Shown here: piece by piece, positions 46,701 to 59,262 of the stretch
How positions within the stretch are numbered: the stretch's first letter is position 1
Layout of the letters: each line of letters starts with the position of its first letter
Assembly (NCBI RefSeq): GCF_029407905.1
Contig: NC_073624.1
Coordinates: forward strand, 119,908,001 to 119,972,000
Reading direction: 5' to 3'
From: Bubalus kerabau
Lineage: Eukaryota; Chordata; Mammalia; Artiodactyla; Bovidae
Length of the DNA: 64,000 nt
Translations under genes and position numbers: made by a program
Notes under the pieces: generated by a model
What the model saw: only the letters and a program-made list of their open reading frames with translations
Told to the model about the DNA's origin: nothing
The model's database searches: none

Positions 46701-49124
46701 ACACTACTCTATGGAAGTATAAAATGTATACCCAAGTTTTCATCTGAGATATTAGACTGGGAATTTGGTTTGTATTCAAAAGATAAAATTTCAGAGAGTG
46801 TCATGTGAATACTCCACTCACTGACCAAGAATATGAAGCATGCAGAAAGAAATCATCATTTCATTTATTTTAAAAAATTCAGAGCAACCCCATCTATCAG
46901 GAATTCTTCTTCGGTTTCCAGTAGGTTTTCTTTAAGACTTTCCAATGTAAAAAACCAGTGTAGGAATTCAGTTGAAATGTTTGGAAAACAAAAGTGGTGT
47001 AAACCATGTTGATGTTCTCATATCACTTATCTATTGAGAATACAGAGAACACACAGTTCATTTTAATGTTATGCATATACACTTTAGAAACTGATTAGCT
47101 TATCTGGAATGAAAAATAGATACTGAATGGTGACATACAAACTAGGTAAATAGCTGTTGAAAGATTTTCCTACTAGTTTCTATACATTCTATAATGACAA
47201 AATACAGACTAAAAAATAAAAAAATATACTTCTAAGTTATTTTGAATTTTGCATACCTTTGAAATAAACAAACATTTGATAAATAAACATCTCCACCAAC
47301 ATTTGTAACTTTCTATTGTTAAATGTGATAACTATCTAGTATATAATTTGTTTATATTTTATCTCAATATCTTCCTCCCACTAAGAAAATCACTTGAATT
47401 TTTTTTGACTAAACATTGGCTGTGATTCTCAAATTTTAAAATTCTGTATTGCTTTTCCCATATGAAAAGCAAGCATGACAAAATCAACTTTCTGAGGCCA
47501 AATATAATGATTTCATCATAGCATGAAATAAGTATCATGGCTCTGTCTTTGTTACCCATCTACCCTTCAATCCATGTATCCATCATCTATTTCTCTGTCA
47601 ACAAACTCATTAATGTTCACATTAAATATATAATTTACTGAAATACCCTACATATTATTTTTGCATTTATTGAAACACAAATTTTCATATGGATTTCTCA
47701 ACTCTTCACACTCTATGAAATCACTGATAGTCTATCCATGTCAAATTTCTACAGACTGCAATAACACTTTAAAAAGGGAAAAAGGAAAGCTGAGAAATTC
47801 TACAAAGGTAGAAATTAAAAAGTGTGGTAAGCTGGGAGGCAAGGGGCCTAATTGGCCTGCATAGTAAGTATATTTCTAAAATAATTTTAGTCTCACTATC
47901 AGTTGAAAAGGGGAAATAACATTTCCCTTGATATGGCCTGGATAAAGCTCATGATCTGCCCTCAGCTTATGCAATTAACTTCCAATGCATTTGCGCACTG
48001 GGAATGCAAAACCAGGTAATTTTCACCCAGAATCCTTTCCTTTTTGGCATTTTCGACAGCATTCTTAAGAACCTTCCACAAATTTAGAGTGTGTTTAAGT
48101 TAGCACCCCCATAAAATTCGCTGATACTCAATCATTATTTTCTTCAGGGTCTATTAGCCGTACTTGAATTTGTCACATATGGATGGCTAGACTAACATTT
48201 TCTTTCTTATTAAGTCTTTTTTCCCCTTTGGTTAGCACTACCACCTGGTGACCTGGAGAGTTGATACTGAACTTCTGTTTAATCCTCATCCTAATTAAGT
48301 GAAGCAGCTGAGCAACCAGAAACCTCTGCCTCCTTCCCTTTTGAGGCTCAAATCCACTGCACTCCAGGCCATTCAGTTTAGGAAGGAAGAACGCAATCTG
48401 TGATTCAAATGTGGTCTGATTCCACAGGGCCCGGTGCTACTTCTTAGCTTCTGAGTTGGCCTGTACTCATATCTTAAAAGAACATTAAAGAGGCTTTGGC
48501 ACAGTTACAAGAAGTCAAGTTTCCTAATCTGATGTTTGCTCACATCCAAAATAGTGAAGGCCTCTTCACCAGTACTCCATTCCTCATAAGGGCATGTGAA
48601 GCATCACAAGCAATTAAAGGAAAACATCACATATTTAAAATCATCTCCCAAGGCATTAAGATTTGCCATATAAGCAAAAGTGTCTGATATTGTGAATTAA
48701 TCACTCACCTTTGTTGCACAAATGTTGGAAATAAATTTCTTTTCCTTTCTCCTCTTTCCCAAAGTATTGTCTCTTCAAATATAAAAATGAAATCTTTATA
48801 AAATCTTTATAAAAATGAAAGATTAGTTTCATGCCAAGCAGAAACTAATGTAAGATACTTTTTTTCCATTACCTTTTTTCTAGTTTCCTTATCAAGATAA
48901 CATTGCTACCTTAGGTAAATAACTGCTAAAGCACAAAACAGATTTTATGAGTTCTAGGGGAAAATTATTAGCAGCTCTTTAGCACTGGCTGATTACTACA
49001 TTTGTTAAGAAAGACTGCTATCAGAAAGCCCCTATGAATCTCTGTTCCAGGGTGGGAAAGTATCATTTCAAGACAATTTAAAGGAATTACTCTAACATAA
49101 AACCTGCATTAACACCTATACTCA
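46701..49124. other. repeat-poor intron segment
   Basis: 2.4 kb of AT-rich sequence with no recognised SINE or LINE. Open frames at 47661-47864 and 48496-48687 on the plus strand match nothing I know. Confidence 0.5.
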
Positions 49125-49220
49125 TACCGCTTAGTCACTAAGTGGTGTCCGACTCTTTTTTGACCCCATGGGATGTTCCAGGCAAGAACACTGGAGTGGG
49201 TTGCCATTTCCTTCTCCAAT
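49125..49220 (-). mobile_element. Bov-A monomer SINE, internally deleted
   Basis: ccgcttagtcactaagtggt, then gttccaggcaagaacactgg and ccatttccttctccaat. Confidence 0.88.
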
Positions 49221-50043
49221 ATTCATATATTACTCATTTTAAAGTTTTATTTATAATTTAATTTATTATAATAGAAATGAAAAGTGATTTTTTTGAGAGC
49301 TCTTTGAAAATTAGGCTTTTATTTTACAAACTAAATGTCAGAGGATTCATTTAATTTTTTCACACACTAAGTCTACCATAAAACTCTCATTTTCTTCTTT
49401 CTTATCAACTATTTCTTGCTGGAAAAATGTAATTACTTTTCTTTTCTTTCCTTCATCTTTCTAAGTTCCTGATTCCTTCAGAATATCACAGAATAACCAC
49501 AAAACCCAAACATGCCTTCTTCTCACAGTTTACATTTGTTCCAGGTAATTCTAGTTTTCCTGCCTATTGCACTGTCAACAGATTTACAAATTACCCAGGT
49601 TTAGATGCCAGATTAACTTGCAAGAAAACGACCTTCACCATGGAAAACTACTGAACACATCAGAATTCAGTATGCATGTGTATGGCTGATCTATGCCAGT
49701 ATGCTCATTTAAACGTAAAGGTGTCCCTTAATTATATGAGGTTCCTCCAGGAACTTTCCATGCTTGGGAAAATTTCTAAGACACTCAGATTTTGAATTCT
49801 GTCATAGCTATCCAATGGCATATCTGAAATGGTAAAATATTTAATAGCAAGAATAAAAAAAGTGGTTTTTGAAGAGTTACAACTAAGTCCCTGATGTCCT
49901 GATTGTTGAATGATCAGCTCCTGACACTAGTATCCAAAGAAAGTCATGCTCACTGTTGTTAAGAATACTATATAAGGTCTTTCAGCTTCACAGGAGCATC
50001 TGCCTAAGTTAATGCCATAAATACCTTCTGCTCCTCAAAAGGA
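49221..50043. other. intronic sequence, no gene
   Basis: Nothing recognised. Confidence 0.45.
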
Positions 50044-50206
50044 GTGGTTTTCACATTGCTGTGGGTGTCAGAATCACATGAATTACTTCATAGAATACAG
50101 ATTCTTAGGTAGTGGTGGGAATATGCAATTTTTAATAAAACATCTCAGGTACAGTATGCTGATGCAGGTGGTCTCAAGGTTCATATTCAAAGAAGCACTG
50201 TATCTG
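50044..50206 (-). mobile_element. MER5-type hAT-Charlie remnant
   Basis: ggttttcacattgctgtggg, then tgtcagaatcacatgaatta and tatgctgatgcaggtggtct follow the reverse MER5 pattern. Confidence 0.6.
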
Positions 50207-50737
50207 AATATGCAAAAGATTCCAGCAAGCAGCAGAGGAGATGACTCAAATCCATGAAAGGAAAACCACTAAGATAGTACTATCACAGTCCAAGAATCTA
50301 AGATCAGAGGAATATTTAGGTCTTTATGCTAAAAGCACATGTTAAAAATATCCATTTGAGTAAAATTGATGGTGTAAATGACCATCTTGGAAGAAGCTCT
50401 ACCTAGATAATTTAAATTATTTGTGAATAGGTAAGCATTTCAAATTATTGGGAGGTTCAGAGAAATCCTAGAGAAATTCTTATGAAATCTCAGGCTTATG
50501 TTCCAGAGCAATTATAAAATCAAAAGAATCATAACTTTATGGTAAATGTAACCAGACAGTACTAACTATACTGCACATTATGTATATTTTTTAATTTGTG
50601 AGACTCTAAAAAGATTATATACACTTATTCAAGCAAATTTGTATTTGCATTTGGAAATTTAGGCTATTCTTAAAAAAAGAATGCCTTATGCAAATCCATG
50701 TATGTTACAAACATCACTTTCACATTTTTTTAAGTAC
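50207..50737. other. intronic sequence, no gene
   Basis: Nothing recognised. Confidence 0.45.
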
Positions 50738-50820
50738 AGTTTTTTTTTTTCAATTGGAGGAAAATTGCTGTACAATGTTGTGTTGGTTTCCACTGTAGCA
50801 CTGACATATATACAAATATC
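50738..50820 (-). mobile_element. short L1 3' end
   Basis: T run, then ttcaattggaggaaaattgc and tacaatgttgtgttggtttc, the reverse complement of a bovine L1 3' terminus. Confidence 0.75.
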
Positions 50821-51070
50821 ACTTCACTCTTGTAACTCAAGACTTCAGTTTTGAGTAACTCATACTTTCTATGAAAAAGTATCAAACCTACAAAAGAATG
50901 TCAAAATATCTTTCTTCTTTCTATTCAGCACTCTCAGACATTAAAACATTTTCACCTATAGACCTGAAACACAAATTCGGCACCAGAAGGTTACACATTT
51001 GCTTTTGATTTCATGAAGTACAACTGAAAAGTCTCCAAGAAAGTCTGCCATCCTCAAGAGCCGCAGTGCT

Positions 51071-51205
51071 TGCATGCTAGGTTGCTCCAATTGTGTCCAA
51101 CTCTGTGACCCTATGGACAGAGCCCACCAGGCTCCTCTGTCAGTGGGATTTCCCAGGCAAGAATACTGGGGTGGGTTGCCTTTTTCTCTTCCAGGGGATT
51201 TTCCC
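51071..51205 (-). mobile_element. Bov-tA/Bov-A SINE fragment
   Basis: tgctaggttgctccaattgt, then cccaccaggctcctctgtca through ctcttccaggggattttccc. Confidence 0.88.
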
Positions 51206-52261
51206 TTAATGCCTCAGGAGGTTTATTCTCAGAAATAGCTGGTATGTATGGCAGCTCCCTCTAAATCCTTATCCCAAGGATAACATCTGTGACTTCACCC
51301 TCCTAAGGTTTCTAAATATAGCTCAAAGGAACACATTACCTCATTTTCTAACCTTGAGCAAACAAGCATATGCCTGCGGGAATAGTTTGGCTTGAAAATT
51401 CAGAAATATACTCTAGACTTTCACTGGGTTATCATAGAAAGAAAGGGAAGACTCCTAGCCCATTATAGTAAATGTCCTGAAATGCTTTCAAATTATTTTT
51501 AACATTTACTGTGACAAAGTGTTACATAAACTAATATCAATTTACAGTCCTTTTGGATATGAATTTTTAAGTAATTGCATACAGAAAGTTATAAAATGAG
51601 AGGGCTTCAAGGTGACATTTTGTATATCTCAAGAGGAGCCTTAGATGATAATGACAAATAGATAATTAAATCTCCAGCCTTATAGATGGGAGAAATATTT
51701 TAATCTCTTGGGTATGGTCACAAAGCTCCTGAATGGACTCATTATGAGTCTCTGCTCATGGCACGGAAAGATATTCCCTGGTCAGAAACTCCAAAAGTAT
51801 AACCACAAGCTAACTTTAATAGCCTTTGATCAATGGCAGAAGATTGGAAGCATAGAGCTAACAATAAATCCTAGTTTGCAATAAACAATTTTATCACTTT
51901 TAGGATTTCATAAATATTTAAATGCAATCCTTTTGCACACACATTCTAGTAGCTTAACAAAAAATAAATAAGAATATAATCGTACATGTATACTTCTCCC
52001 AAATGAGTCTAATATAAACAGCTAAAGAATCATCCTTCTCTCCCTCCCCAGTGAGTAAATATGAAATCCATTTTAATCAGTATTCTCAGTATTCTATTAA
52101 TAACTCTTATGATTCCATTATAAAACACAGCTAAGGAAGAAAAATATTTATACTAAAATTATATAGTACTTTTGAAAAAGAAGAAGGAAGGGATTGATGA
52201 AAGAATTCTAAAACTAAACATCCTTTGTGAAAACAGAATTTATAAAGCAGTAGACAGCGTC
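51206..52261. other. intronic sequence, no gene
   Basis: Nothing recognised beyond AT-rich DNA. Confidence 0.45.
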
Positions 52262-52830
52262 AGTCTAAAATCATTGTGGATGGTGACTGCACCATGAAGT
52301 TAGAAGATGATTGCTTCTTGGAAGGAAAGCTATGACAAACCTAGTCCGTGTATTAAAAAGCAAAGACACCATTTTTCCAACAAAGGTCTGTATAATCAAG
52401 AATATGGTCTCTCCAGTAGTCATGTACAGATATGAGAGCTGGGCTATAAAGAAGGCCGAGCACCAAAGAATTTGTGCTTTCAAACTGTGGTGTTGGAGAA
52501 GAGTCTTGAGAGTCCCTTGGACAGCAAGGAGATCCAACCAGTCAATCTTAAAGGGAATCAGTCCTGACTATTCATTGGAAGGACTGATGCTAAAGGTGAA
52601 GCACCAAAACTCTGGCCACCTGATGTGAAGAGCCGACTCATTGCAAAAGACCCTGATCCTGGGAAAGATTGAGGGCAGAAGAAGAGGGCAACAGAGGATG
52701 AGATGTTTGGATGGTATCACTGATTCAATGGACATGAATTTGGGCAAACTCCAGGAGATGATAAGGGGTAGGAAGGCCTGGCAGTCCATTGGGTCACAAA
52801 GAGTCGGGCAGGGCATGGCGACTGAACAAT
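52262..52830 (+). mobile_element. BovB 3' end, older copy
   Basis: ctaaaatcattgtggatggt through ggcatggcgactgaacaatg, with many substitutions relative to the other copies. It retains a 105-codon open stretch (KAEHQRICAFKLWCWRR). Confidence 0.92.
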
Positions 52831-54369
52831 GAACAGACAGATTCAGAGCGATCCAGGATTCCTAATCAGGTTTTGCATGGCAGTGTTCAGGTGAAGTGAA
52901 GTAGTTCTGTTATCTCCACAACTGACTTGGGTAATCAGGATAACATGTCCAGTCTGCCAAGGTATTTCTTATAAAAGGTTTCTAAGTCCTTACTTCTCAG
53001 TACTACAAAAGGTCAACACATGGAGATTTAAACGTCCAGCCATCGACATAGGAAAGCTACTCTTCATCTAGCCCAGTTCAGGATGAACTTGCCTTTTAGG
53101 TACACAGTGTTCCTATTTTCTGCAATGAGCAAAGAAATAATGAACACATGTGTTGCAGGAGAAACTTTAAACAAAGTGCAGGAGGACCATCCAGAAGACA
53201 CAGAACTTCTAATAAAAACTATGAAACACGAAGTCTCACAGGCAGCAGATGACTACCACTTAGTTTGCAAACGTTAAGTCAGCTTTAACAATGCTGCTAG
53301 CTCCTGAAACTACAGCCCAGAAACAGCAACAACACAGGAGGGTAGGTCTGGAGTAGTCTCATCATCTGCTTCTTCATGAGCCATTAGATTTTCACTGACT
53401 CACCTACTGAATTTGCAGTCCTTCTAACAGCACTCCTGAGAGTTCTCTCAGGTTTTTAAACTCAGAAACAAGTTGATAAAAATGTATGTATTAATTTTTT
53501 AACTCACAGAGTCTTCAGAAATGTATTGAGTACTACTGACGGCAGCTCGCCAGGACTTCAAGCACTACTAGGTGTGACATTCATGATCTCCAGGCCCAGG
53601 TCTTTGTGCTTATTGCAAATATATCACTAGTATTTTAAAAGAGATAACTGGTATCTTCTTTCCCAACACAACTTGCAAACTAAGCTGTAAGATTCTGCCC
53701 TAGCTGAGGCTTTTTTAGGTGATTGGATCCTTAATGGAATAGTCTATAAAAGAATTTTTAAAAATATGCTATTCAGGCTAAAGTATATGTTATGACATTA
53801 ATAATGTAGTAATCTGGCATGTGTTATACATAATTAAGTTTTCCAGGAAACTGGTGATTAAATAAATAAATCAGTGCAGTAACTGCCCAGGGCAAGGGTG
53901 GTAATGATGATTTATCTCTGGAATTCTTTTGAATACGAACAAATGTTCCAAAAAATTTTCATGTATTTTGAATATTTTCAAACTAAATATCACATAGGTC
54001 CACAATCCAATGATACACACTTGCACAGCTTTTTAAAATAATATCAGAGCATGTTAATGGCTTTTAATATCCAGTGGTTATTATATTTTCTATGGCAAAT
54101 ATTCCAAATTTCCAGTTTCTACTAAAGTAAGTGAATAAATAACTTCAATATGAGTTTTTATATAATCTAACTGTCAATTCCACTCCTTCCCAAATCTATG
54201 TTTTAATCAATTTGTTCCATGAGTATCACTGGAACACACAGTTCCCTTGCCTTAAATCCATCCTCTAGTTTACATTTTTCCCTGCTCTCATTTTGCTACT
54301 TTTAAAACTTTAATGTATTTTCACAGCAAACTTTCATTCTCTTGATGTTATTTCCTATATGATGTCCAT
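52831..54369. other. intronic sequence, no gene
   Basis: An open frame at 53083-53277 on the plus strand has no recognised relatives. No SINE or LINE seen. Confidence 0.45.
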
Positions 54370-54690
54370 CACCCTTGGACAGAAAGATCAAGCCAGTCAA
54401 TCATAAAGGAAGTCAATCCTGAATATTCATTGAAAAGACTGTTGCTGAAGCTGAAGCGCCAACACTTTGGCCACCTGATGTGAAGAGCTGACTCATTGGA
54501 AAATACCCTGATGCTGGGAAAGACTGAGGGCAAGAGAAGGGGGTGACAGAGGATGAAATAGTTGGATGGCACCAGTGACTCAATGGACATGAGTTTCAGT
54601 AAACTCAGGAAGATAGTGGACAGGGAAATCTGGCGTGTTGCAGTTCTGGGGATCACAGAGTCAGACATGACTTAGCAACTGAACAACAAC
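54370..54690 (+). mobile_element. BovB 3' end, older copy
   Basis: ccttggacagaaagatcaag through gtcagacatgacttagcaac. Confidence 0.92.
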
Positions 54691-54764
54691 AATCTTTCTA
54701 GACCACATTAATTCTTTACTTTCCAACACTTTCACAATATTTTATTCATCATATTGACACACTG

Positions 54765-54900
54765 AATATAGTTTACTGTCTACAGTGTATTGTCCCTGCT
54801 AGACCAGGAACTCATTGAAAACAAGAACTGCATCTTGTTCATTTTTATATCTGCCGATCTAGCAATGCTTCATCACAACAAAGCCCAACAACAAACGTGA
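54765..54900 (+). repeat. probable L2 3' end
   Basis: gctagaccaggaactcattg, then gaactgcatcttgttcattt resembles the L2 3' terminal pattern. Confidence 0.5.
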
Positions 54901-57779
54901 AGGACCAGTTACAAAAAAAAAATCTAGGCATTTAGTCACTAATTTCAAAGTTCAGGTCATAAATACAATGACATTTGCAAGGCAACTGATTAGTTCCTTA
55001 CACACAAGGAATGAAAATTAGAACATGTAAGTGCAAAAGCAGTGCCATTTCCTATATAAGCATATATCATTAAAAAAAAAAAAAGAGGGAATAATACAAC
55101 ATTACCAGAACACATGTAAATAAAGCTACAGAACTTCACTAAGGACCTAAATAAGTGGGGATAACTGTTTTGGTATTGCAAAACTCACATTTGAAAAGAT
55201 GCTAATTCTTTAAAAATTAACTTATAAATCCAATGCACATTCAGTCATAACTACAGCAGGATTTTTAATGGCTTTGTCAAATTGATTTTGAGATCTATGC
55301 TTAAGAGAAAAAATATCTAAGATTTGAACAAGAGGAAATGTCGCCAACCACAACACACTATAAAGCCAAGCTAATCAGAACAATGTGGTACCAGTGCCAA
55401 AAAAACAGAGACCAGTGAACAGAACTGAATCAATTCCCTAAAATAAAAATATTAGCATTAAGATAAAGACATCATTTCAAATCTATGAATAAGAAAGGTC
55501 TTGTAAACAAACAGGATTAAATAATTGGTTATAAACGTATAATGTTAAAGAAAGCTGTGCTATACATAAAAACTCATTAGAGAAGAAGGGGTTGAGCAAA
55601 TAGATGTAAAAGTAAAATAGCTTACAAATAAAAAAACGAAATATTTTCAAAATGTTCGTATAGCAAGGGTCTCCTATGGAAAGCAGAACCAGAGAAACAG
55701 AAAGGTACAAATGGAATATCATGTAAATTAAAAGCCATTGAGATGATGAAATACATCACAAAGTTAAAAAAAAAAAAAAAGACATGATATTGAGAGAAAA
55801 TCCTGTAAAATCATCTTCTACAAAAAGGCTTAAAACCTCAAAACATCCAAAATATATAGGAAAAGAGTAGGAAAAACACCTCACCCATCTTCTATTAGAC
55901 TTTTCTTTTTCTTCTAACTGAGTAACAATTCATAAAAGAAAACTAAATACACATGGAAGATGTATAGGAAAAGATGCACAAGTTATTTTAACTAGTTCTG
56001 TAACAACTTCAAAAAACCTTATTTTTGTTTCCATACTGTCAAAGATGTAAAAGATATATATTGTTTACTATCCTGTAGGCAATGAGGGCATTGGGTCCCC
56101 TCCTACATGGTTGATGGAGGGTTCTACTGGGAATCCCTTTGGAATACAACTTGCAATGTTTATCAAAAAGGTTACACTCTTTAAACCAAAAATTCCACTT
56201 TCAAGAATCAATCTTACCAAAATACATACATGTACAACAAAAGACTGTTCAAGGACATTCAGCACAGTCTTGATTATAATAATGAAAATTTAGAAAAAGT
56301 GGAATAAAGCTCCTCAGACTTATTTTTATAAACAAGTCAGAGAACAGTTCTATTCATGTAAAAAATTAAACTGTATAGAAATTGTTAGAAAAGGGCCAGA
56401 TTTATATACATCAAATATTAATAATTTTATCTGGGGATAAAAGCTATGGGAGGTCACAGAAGGAGAAAAACAAAAGTTTCACATTGTTATCTCTCTTGTT
56501 TGAATCAGCACAACCAGAATGCATTCTTGCAGTTTTTATATATTTTAAAAAACAACCATAAAAATTACCTAGAATATGTGTACTTAATTGTACAAAAAAT
56601 ACTGGGCCTGAAATTTATGGTCTGAGTAATCAATAATTAATCAGCAATTCATTCAACAAATATATATGGTATAATCCAGTACCAAAGATTAAGTCAGGCA
56701 GTGGTCACACAAAGATGAGACAAGCCCTACCCTCACGATCACTCAAAAATCATAGGGACCCAGAAAAGTAGTGGAACTGTAAGTGACAACTGCCAATGCA
56801 CAGATGCACAGATGTCACCTTGGTCTTGCTGGGAGGACAGGCAGGTTCCAGGTAAGGTGGTGCAAGTGAAAAAAAAAAAAAGTTTTAAGTGAATAGTAGT
56901 GTTCCCAACAGACAAGGGGAGAAGAGAAGAATTTCATGTAATGGGCAAAGTCATCCTGACCAAAGGTCACAGGCTCTGCTGTGCTACGTCTTGAGGTGAA
57001 TGTTATCTCCCATCCCGTACGTGAAACCTGTGCACCCTTAGCTAAGAGACTAACCCCTCTCAGTCTCCATGTCTATAACATGCTATAACACGGCTGGAGT
57101 AATTACACCCACGCCATGGGTTCACTAAGAAGACTGGACAAAATCAGTCATAAAAGCCTCAGTACAGTATCTGGAACATGTATATTGATAAATATTTGCT
57201 ACTCTTCTGTGTGTTACCTATAAAGAAGCCAAAAGGATTGCAATATGTTCAGGAAACTGAAAGAAGGCTGAAATAGGCTGGTAGCAAAACTTCGAAACAT
57301 TTACTAGCTTACACTAAAACATGAAGAACTCCAAGTAACTTCAGAGGATTTCATGTAAACGCAGAATAAATCTACCTTGGGGTTTATTTACTTCCATGCT
57401 AATGGGAGACCTATTTCATGACCAATAGAACAAATTTTAATATATATTCAATGAGATTTACATATTTCCCCAGTAAATATGTATAAATTATAATGAAATT
57501 GTTTACTTGCAAACATTTAAGGCTTCCAAAATTGTTATTTAAAGCAATGTTCAACAAGGAATTTAATTTTTGAAAAAAATTAATCTACTAAAATTAAAAT
57601 ATTTCATTTAAAAATAGCTTCTATTATGTAACACAAATTTCCTTTCCTTTCAGTTTCCATCTGCCTCTCTCTTTAGGATGTCACTATATATTTGCTTTCT
57701 CACCATCATTTCAAACCCATAAAGATTCACATGAACTATTGTTTCAAATCCCCCTCTCAATCTTCCTATATTGCCTGGC
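54901..57779. other. intronic sequence with ancient repeat remnants
   Basis: Probable reverse L2 at about 56650-56760 (attcattcaacaaatatata, then caagccctaccctcacgatc) and probable MIR at about 57020-57215 (ctaacccctctcagtctcca). Otherwise AT-rich; no exon or young repeat. Confidence 0.5.
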
Positions 57780-57970
57780 TCTTATATTACTGCATATATA
57801 TATGCAAAGCCCTGGCCCTGTCAGTTACTAGCTATGTGACTTTAGATAACTTACTTGACCTCTCTGAGACTCAGTTTCCTCACTTATAAAATGGGAATAA
57901 TAATAATAATGTAGGTCTACTTATAAGGTTGTAAGAATTATACAAATTATTATATGTAAAACAAAACAGT
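57780..57970 (+). repeat. MIR SINE
   Basis: tcagttactagctatgtgac, then cagtttcctcacttataaaa, tgggaataataa and ataaggttgtaagaattata: a clear MIR core. Confidence 0.88.
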
Positions 57971-58965
57971 GTCTGGAATCTTTTAAATGTTTAATTAATT
58001 GGTAATATTAGTTACCTTCCAGTACCTTAATTTTTCCTGTGGATCCCTTAACATGTCTCTCTTTTGCCTGCTTCTCTTTCAGGGTAATGTATACTCTCCT
58101 ACTGGCTTTCTGTACTCTCCAAACTCCTCTGTCAAAGTAATCTTCATGTCATATCTAATACTTTCTTGAAAGTCTTCATATCTTACTGAATCTTTATCCC
58201 CATATATGACTTTCCTCCACCTCTATCATTTCTAAATTTTTGTCCAGTCTTATCATATTATTAAAATAAAACTATATTTGGACATGAAGCAACACAAAAT
58301 ATTAAAAGAACTGAGTTTATTTTACTATTTAGCCTAAAAATTGAGTAAAATAGCTTGGGTTTATGATCAACCTTATTTTAAAGGAATAGCTAATGACTAT
58401 TCAAAAGAATATCTGATTTTTTAATATTATAAATATAACTATGAAAATAGATTATTAGAAACAAATATTACTGTAACTAGTACTAAAACTTCTGCTACAA
58501 GATTGATATATATTTTGTTCAGAACAGCTTTACCCAGAATATTTATTTCTGTCTTGCAGCACAAGCTTTTCATAATGAATCACATTCAAAAATACATTAA
58601 AAAAAGATATACTAGTATATGTCAGGAAAAAAAATTGATGATGCTTGAAGGTACTTTCCATGAAAAATTAAATATGGCACAATGGTCATTTTGTAGACTT
58701 CATTAATGAAATTGGAAAGAGATGATTAATCTTGAGTGTTAAATTGAACCTGTGGCGAAAATTGATCAAGCTTCTCCTGGCTCAGAAATACCCTACAGCT
58801 ACTATTGATCAAGAGTTTGGGCCACTGATTATATCTAAACACAAAGGATGTGACATAGAAATTATTTTTAAAAGATTTCTGATTCAAAACATATATACTA
58901 TTTAGTGTAACAGAGACAGTCTTAAGAGTGCTAGTTTTATTGTGGAGATCCACAGAAAAACATAC
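57971..58965. other. intron adjacent to TRHDE exon
   Basis: AT-rich sequence downstream of the 56-nt exon. No repeat recognised. Confidence 0.5.
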
Positions 58966-59021
58966 CTGGCTAGGCTGAAGGCATCGTCGATCAAACCTGC
59001 TCGGTTGCTGACAGAAAGAAC
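58966..59021 (-). CDS. TRHDE: TRHDE coding exon (56-nt microexon-like)
   Basis: Next TRHDE exon in transcript order, 56 nt, giving VLSVSNRAGLIDDAFSLA plus the first two bases (AG) of an Arg codon. The R-A-G-L-I-D-D-A-F motif is a hallmark of the M1-family C-terminal helical domain. The acceptor is ...gacctcatag before GTTCTT and the donor is GCCAG|gtatgt. It is separated from the preceding exon by only 110 bp of intron, so the two are probably recognised together by the spliceosome. The Arg codon is completed by the A that opens the exon at 22673, about 36.3 kb away, and the frame continues perfectly (AG+A, then GCT GGG TAT). It is too short to stand out as an ORF and was found from protein similarity and the splice signals. 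Confidence 0.92.
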
Positions 59022-59131
59022 CTATGAGGTCAACCAAAAAAAACCAAAAACACAAAAATGGAGTTATTTAGGATTAAAATGGCAAATGTTCATATGTCTA
59101 AACAGATCTTTGATGAGTAAGTCCAGTTTAC
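59022..59131 (-). other. TRHDE: TRHDE 110-bp intron
   Basis: Very short intron between the 131-nt and 56-nt exons, gtaaac...catag, with a T-rich tract just before the acceptor. It contains no repeat. Confidence 0.88.
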
Positions 59132-59262
59132 CTCATGGTTCCTGATTAATTGATCAATTAATAATCTCCAGTTCCTTAAATCATAGTTGACTCTAAAATA
59201 GCCAGTTTGATTGATGTTCCCCAGCAACCAGCTTCCTTTGTCCAAAGTTATCCTATGGTGTT
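59132..59262 (-). CDS. TRHDE: TRHDE coding exon (internal; start of ERAP1-like C-terminal domain)
   Basis: Internal exon of the thyrotropin-releasing-hormone-degrading ectoenzyme, a type II membrane zinc aminopeptidase (M1 family) that cleaves the pyroglutamyl-His bond of TRH outside the cell. The exon is 131 nt: two bases completing a Glu codon, then 43 codons. It reads HHRITLDKGSWLLG..., then NINQTGYFRVNYDLRNW and ends LIRNHE. The GYFRVNYD block is the conserved opening of the ERAP1-like C-terminal domain in M1 peptidases, and N-Q-T is a potential N-glycosylation sequon. On the minus strand the acceptor is tgctgttttcag before the exon and the donor is GAG|gtaaac after it. The catalytic HEXXH and GAMEN motifs belong to upstream exons, which I do not see between 59263 and 64000. 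Phase: starts after base 1 of a codon, ends in phase 0. Assignment rests on recognising the protein; the splice sites and open frame support it independently. Confidence 0.93.

Larger units (their letters stand above)
22674..58965 (-). other. TRHDE: TRHDE large intron (about 36.3 kb)
   Basis: Intron between the 56-nt and 148-nt exons, gtatgt at the right end and gtgcag at the left. It holds most of the mobile elements listed between these positions, including the near-full BovB. I see no further coding exon in it, and the protein reads straight across the junction. Confidence 0.88.

Noticed and set aside
53083..53277. 64-aa plus-strand ORF
   Set aside because: No recognisable protein and isolated in intron; chance ORF more likely.
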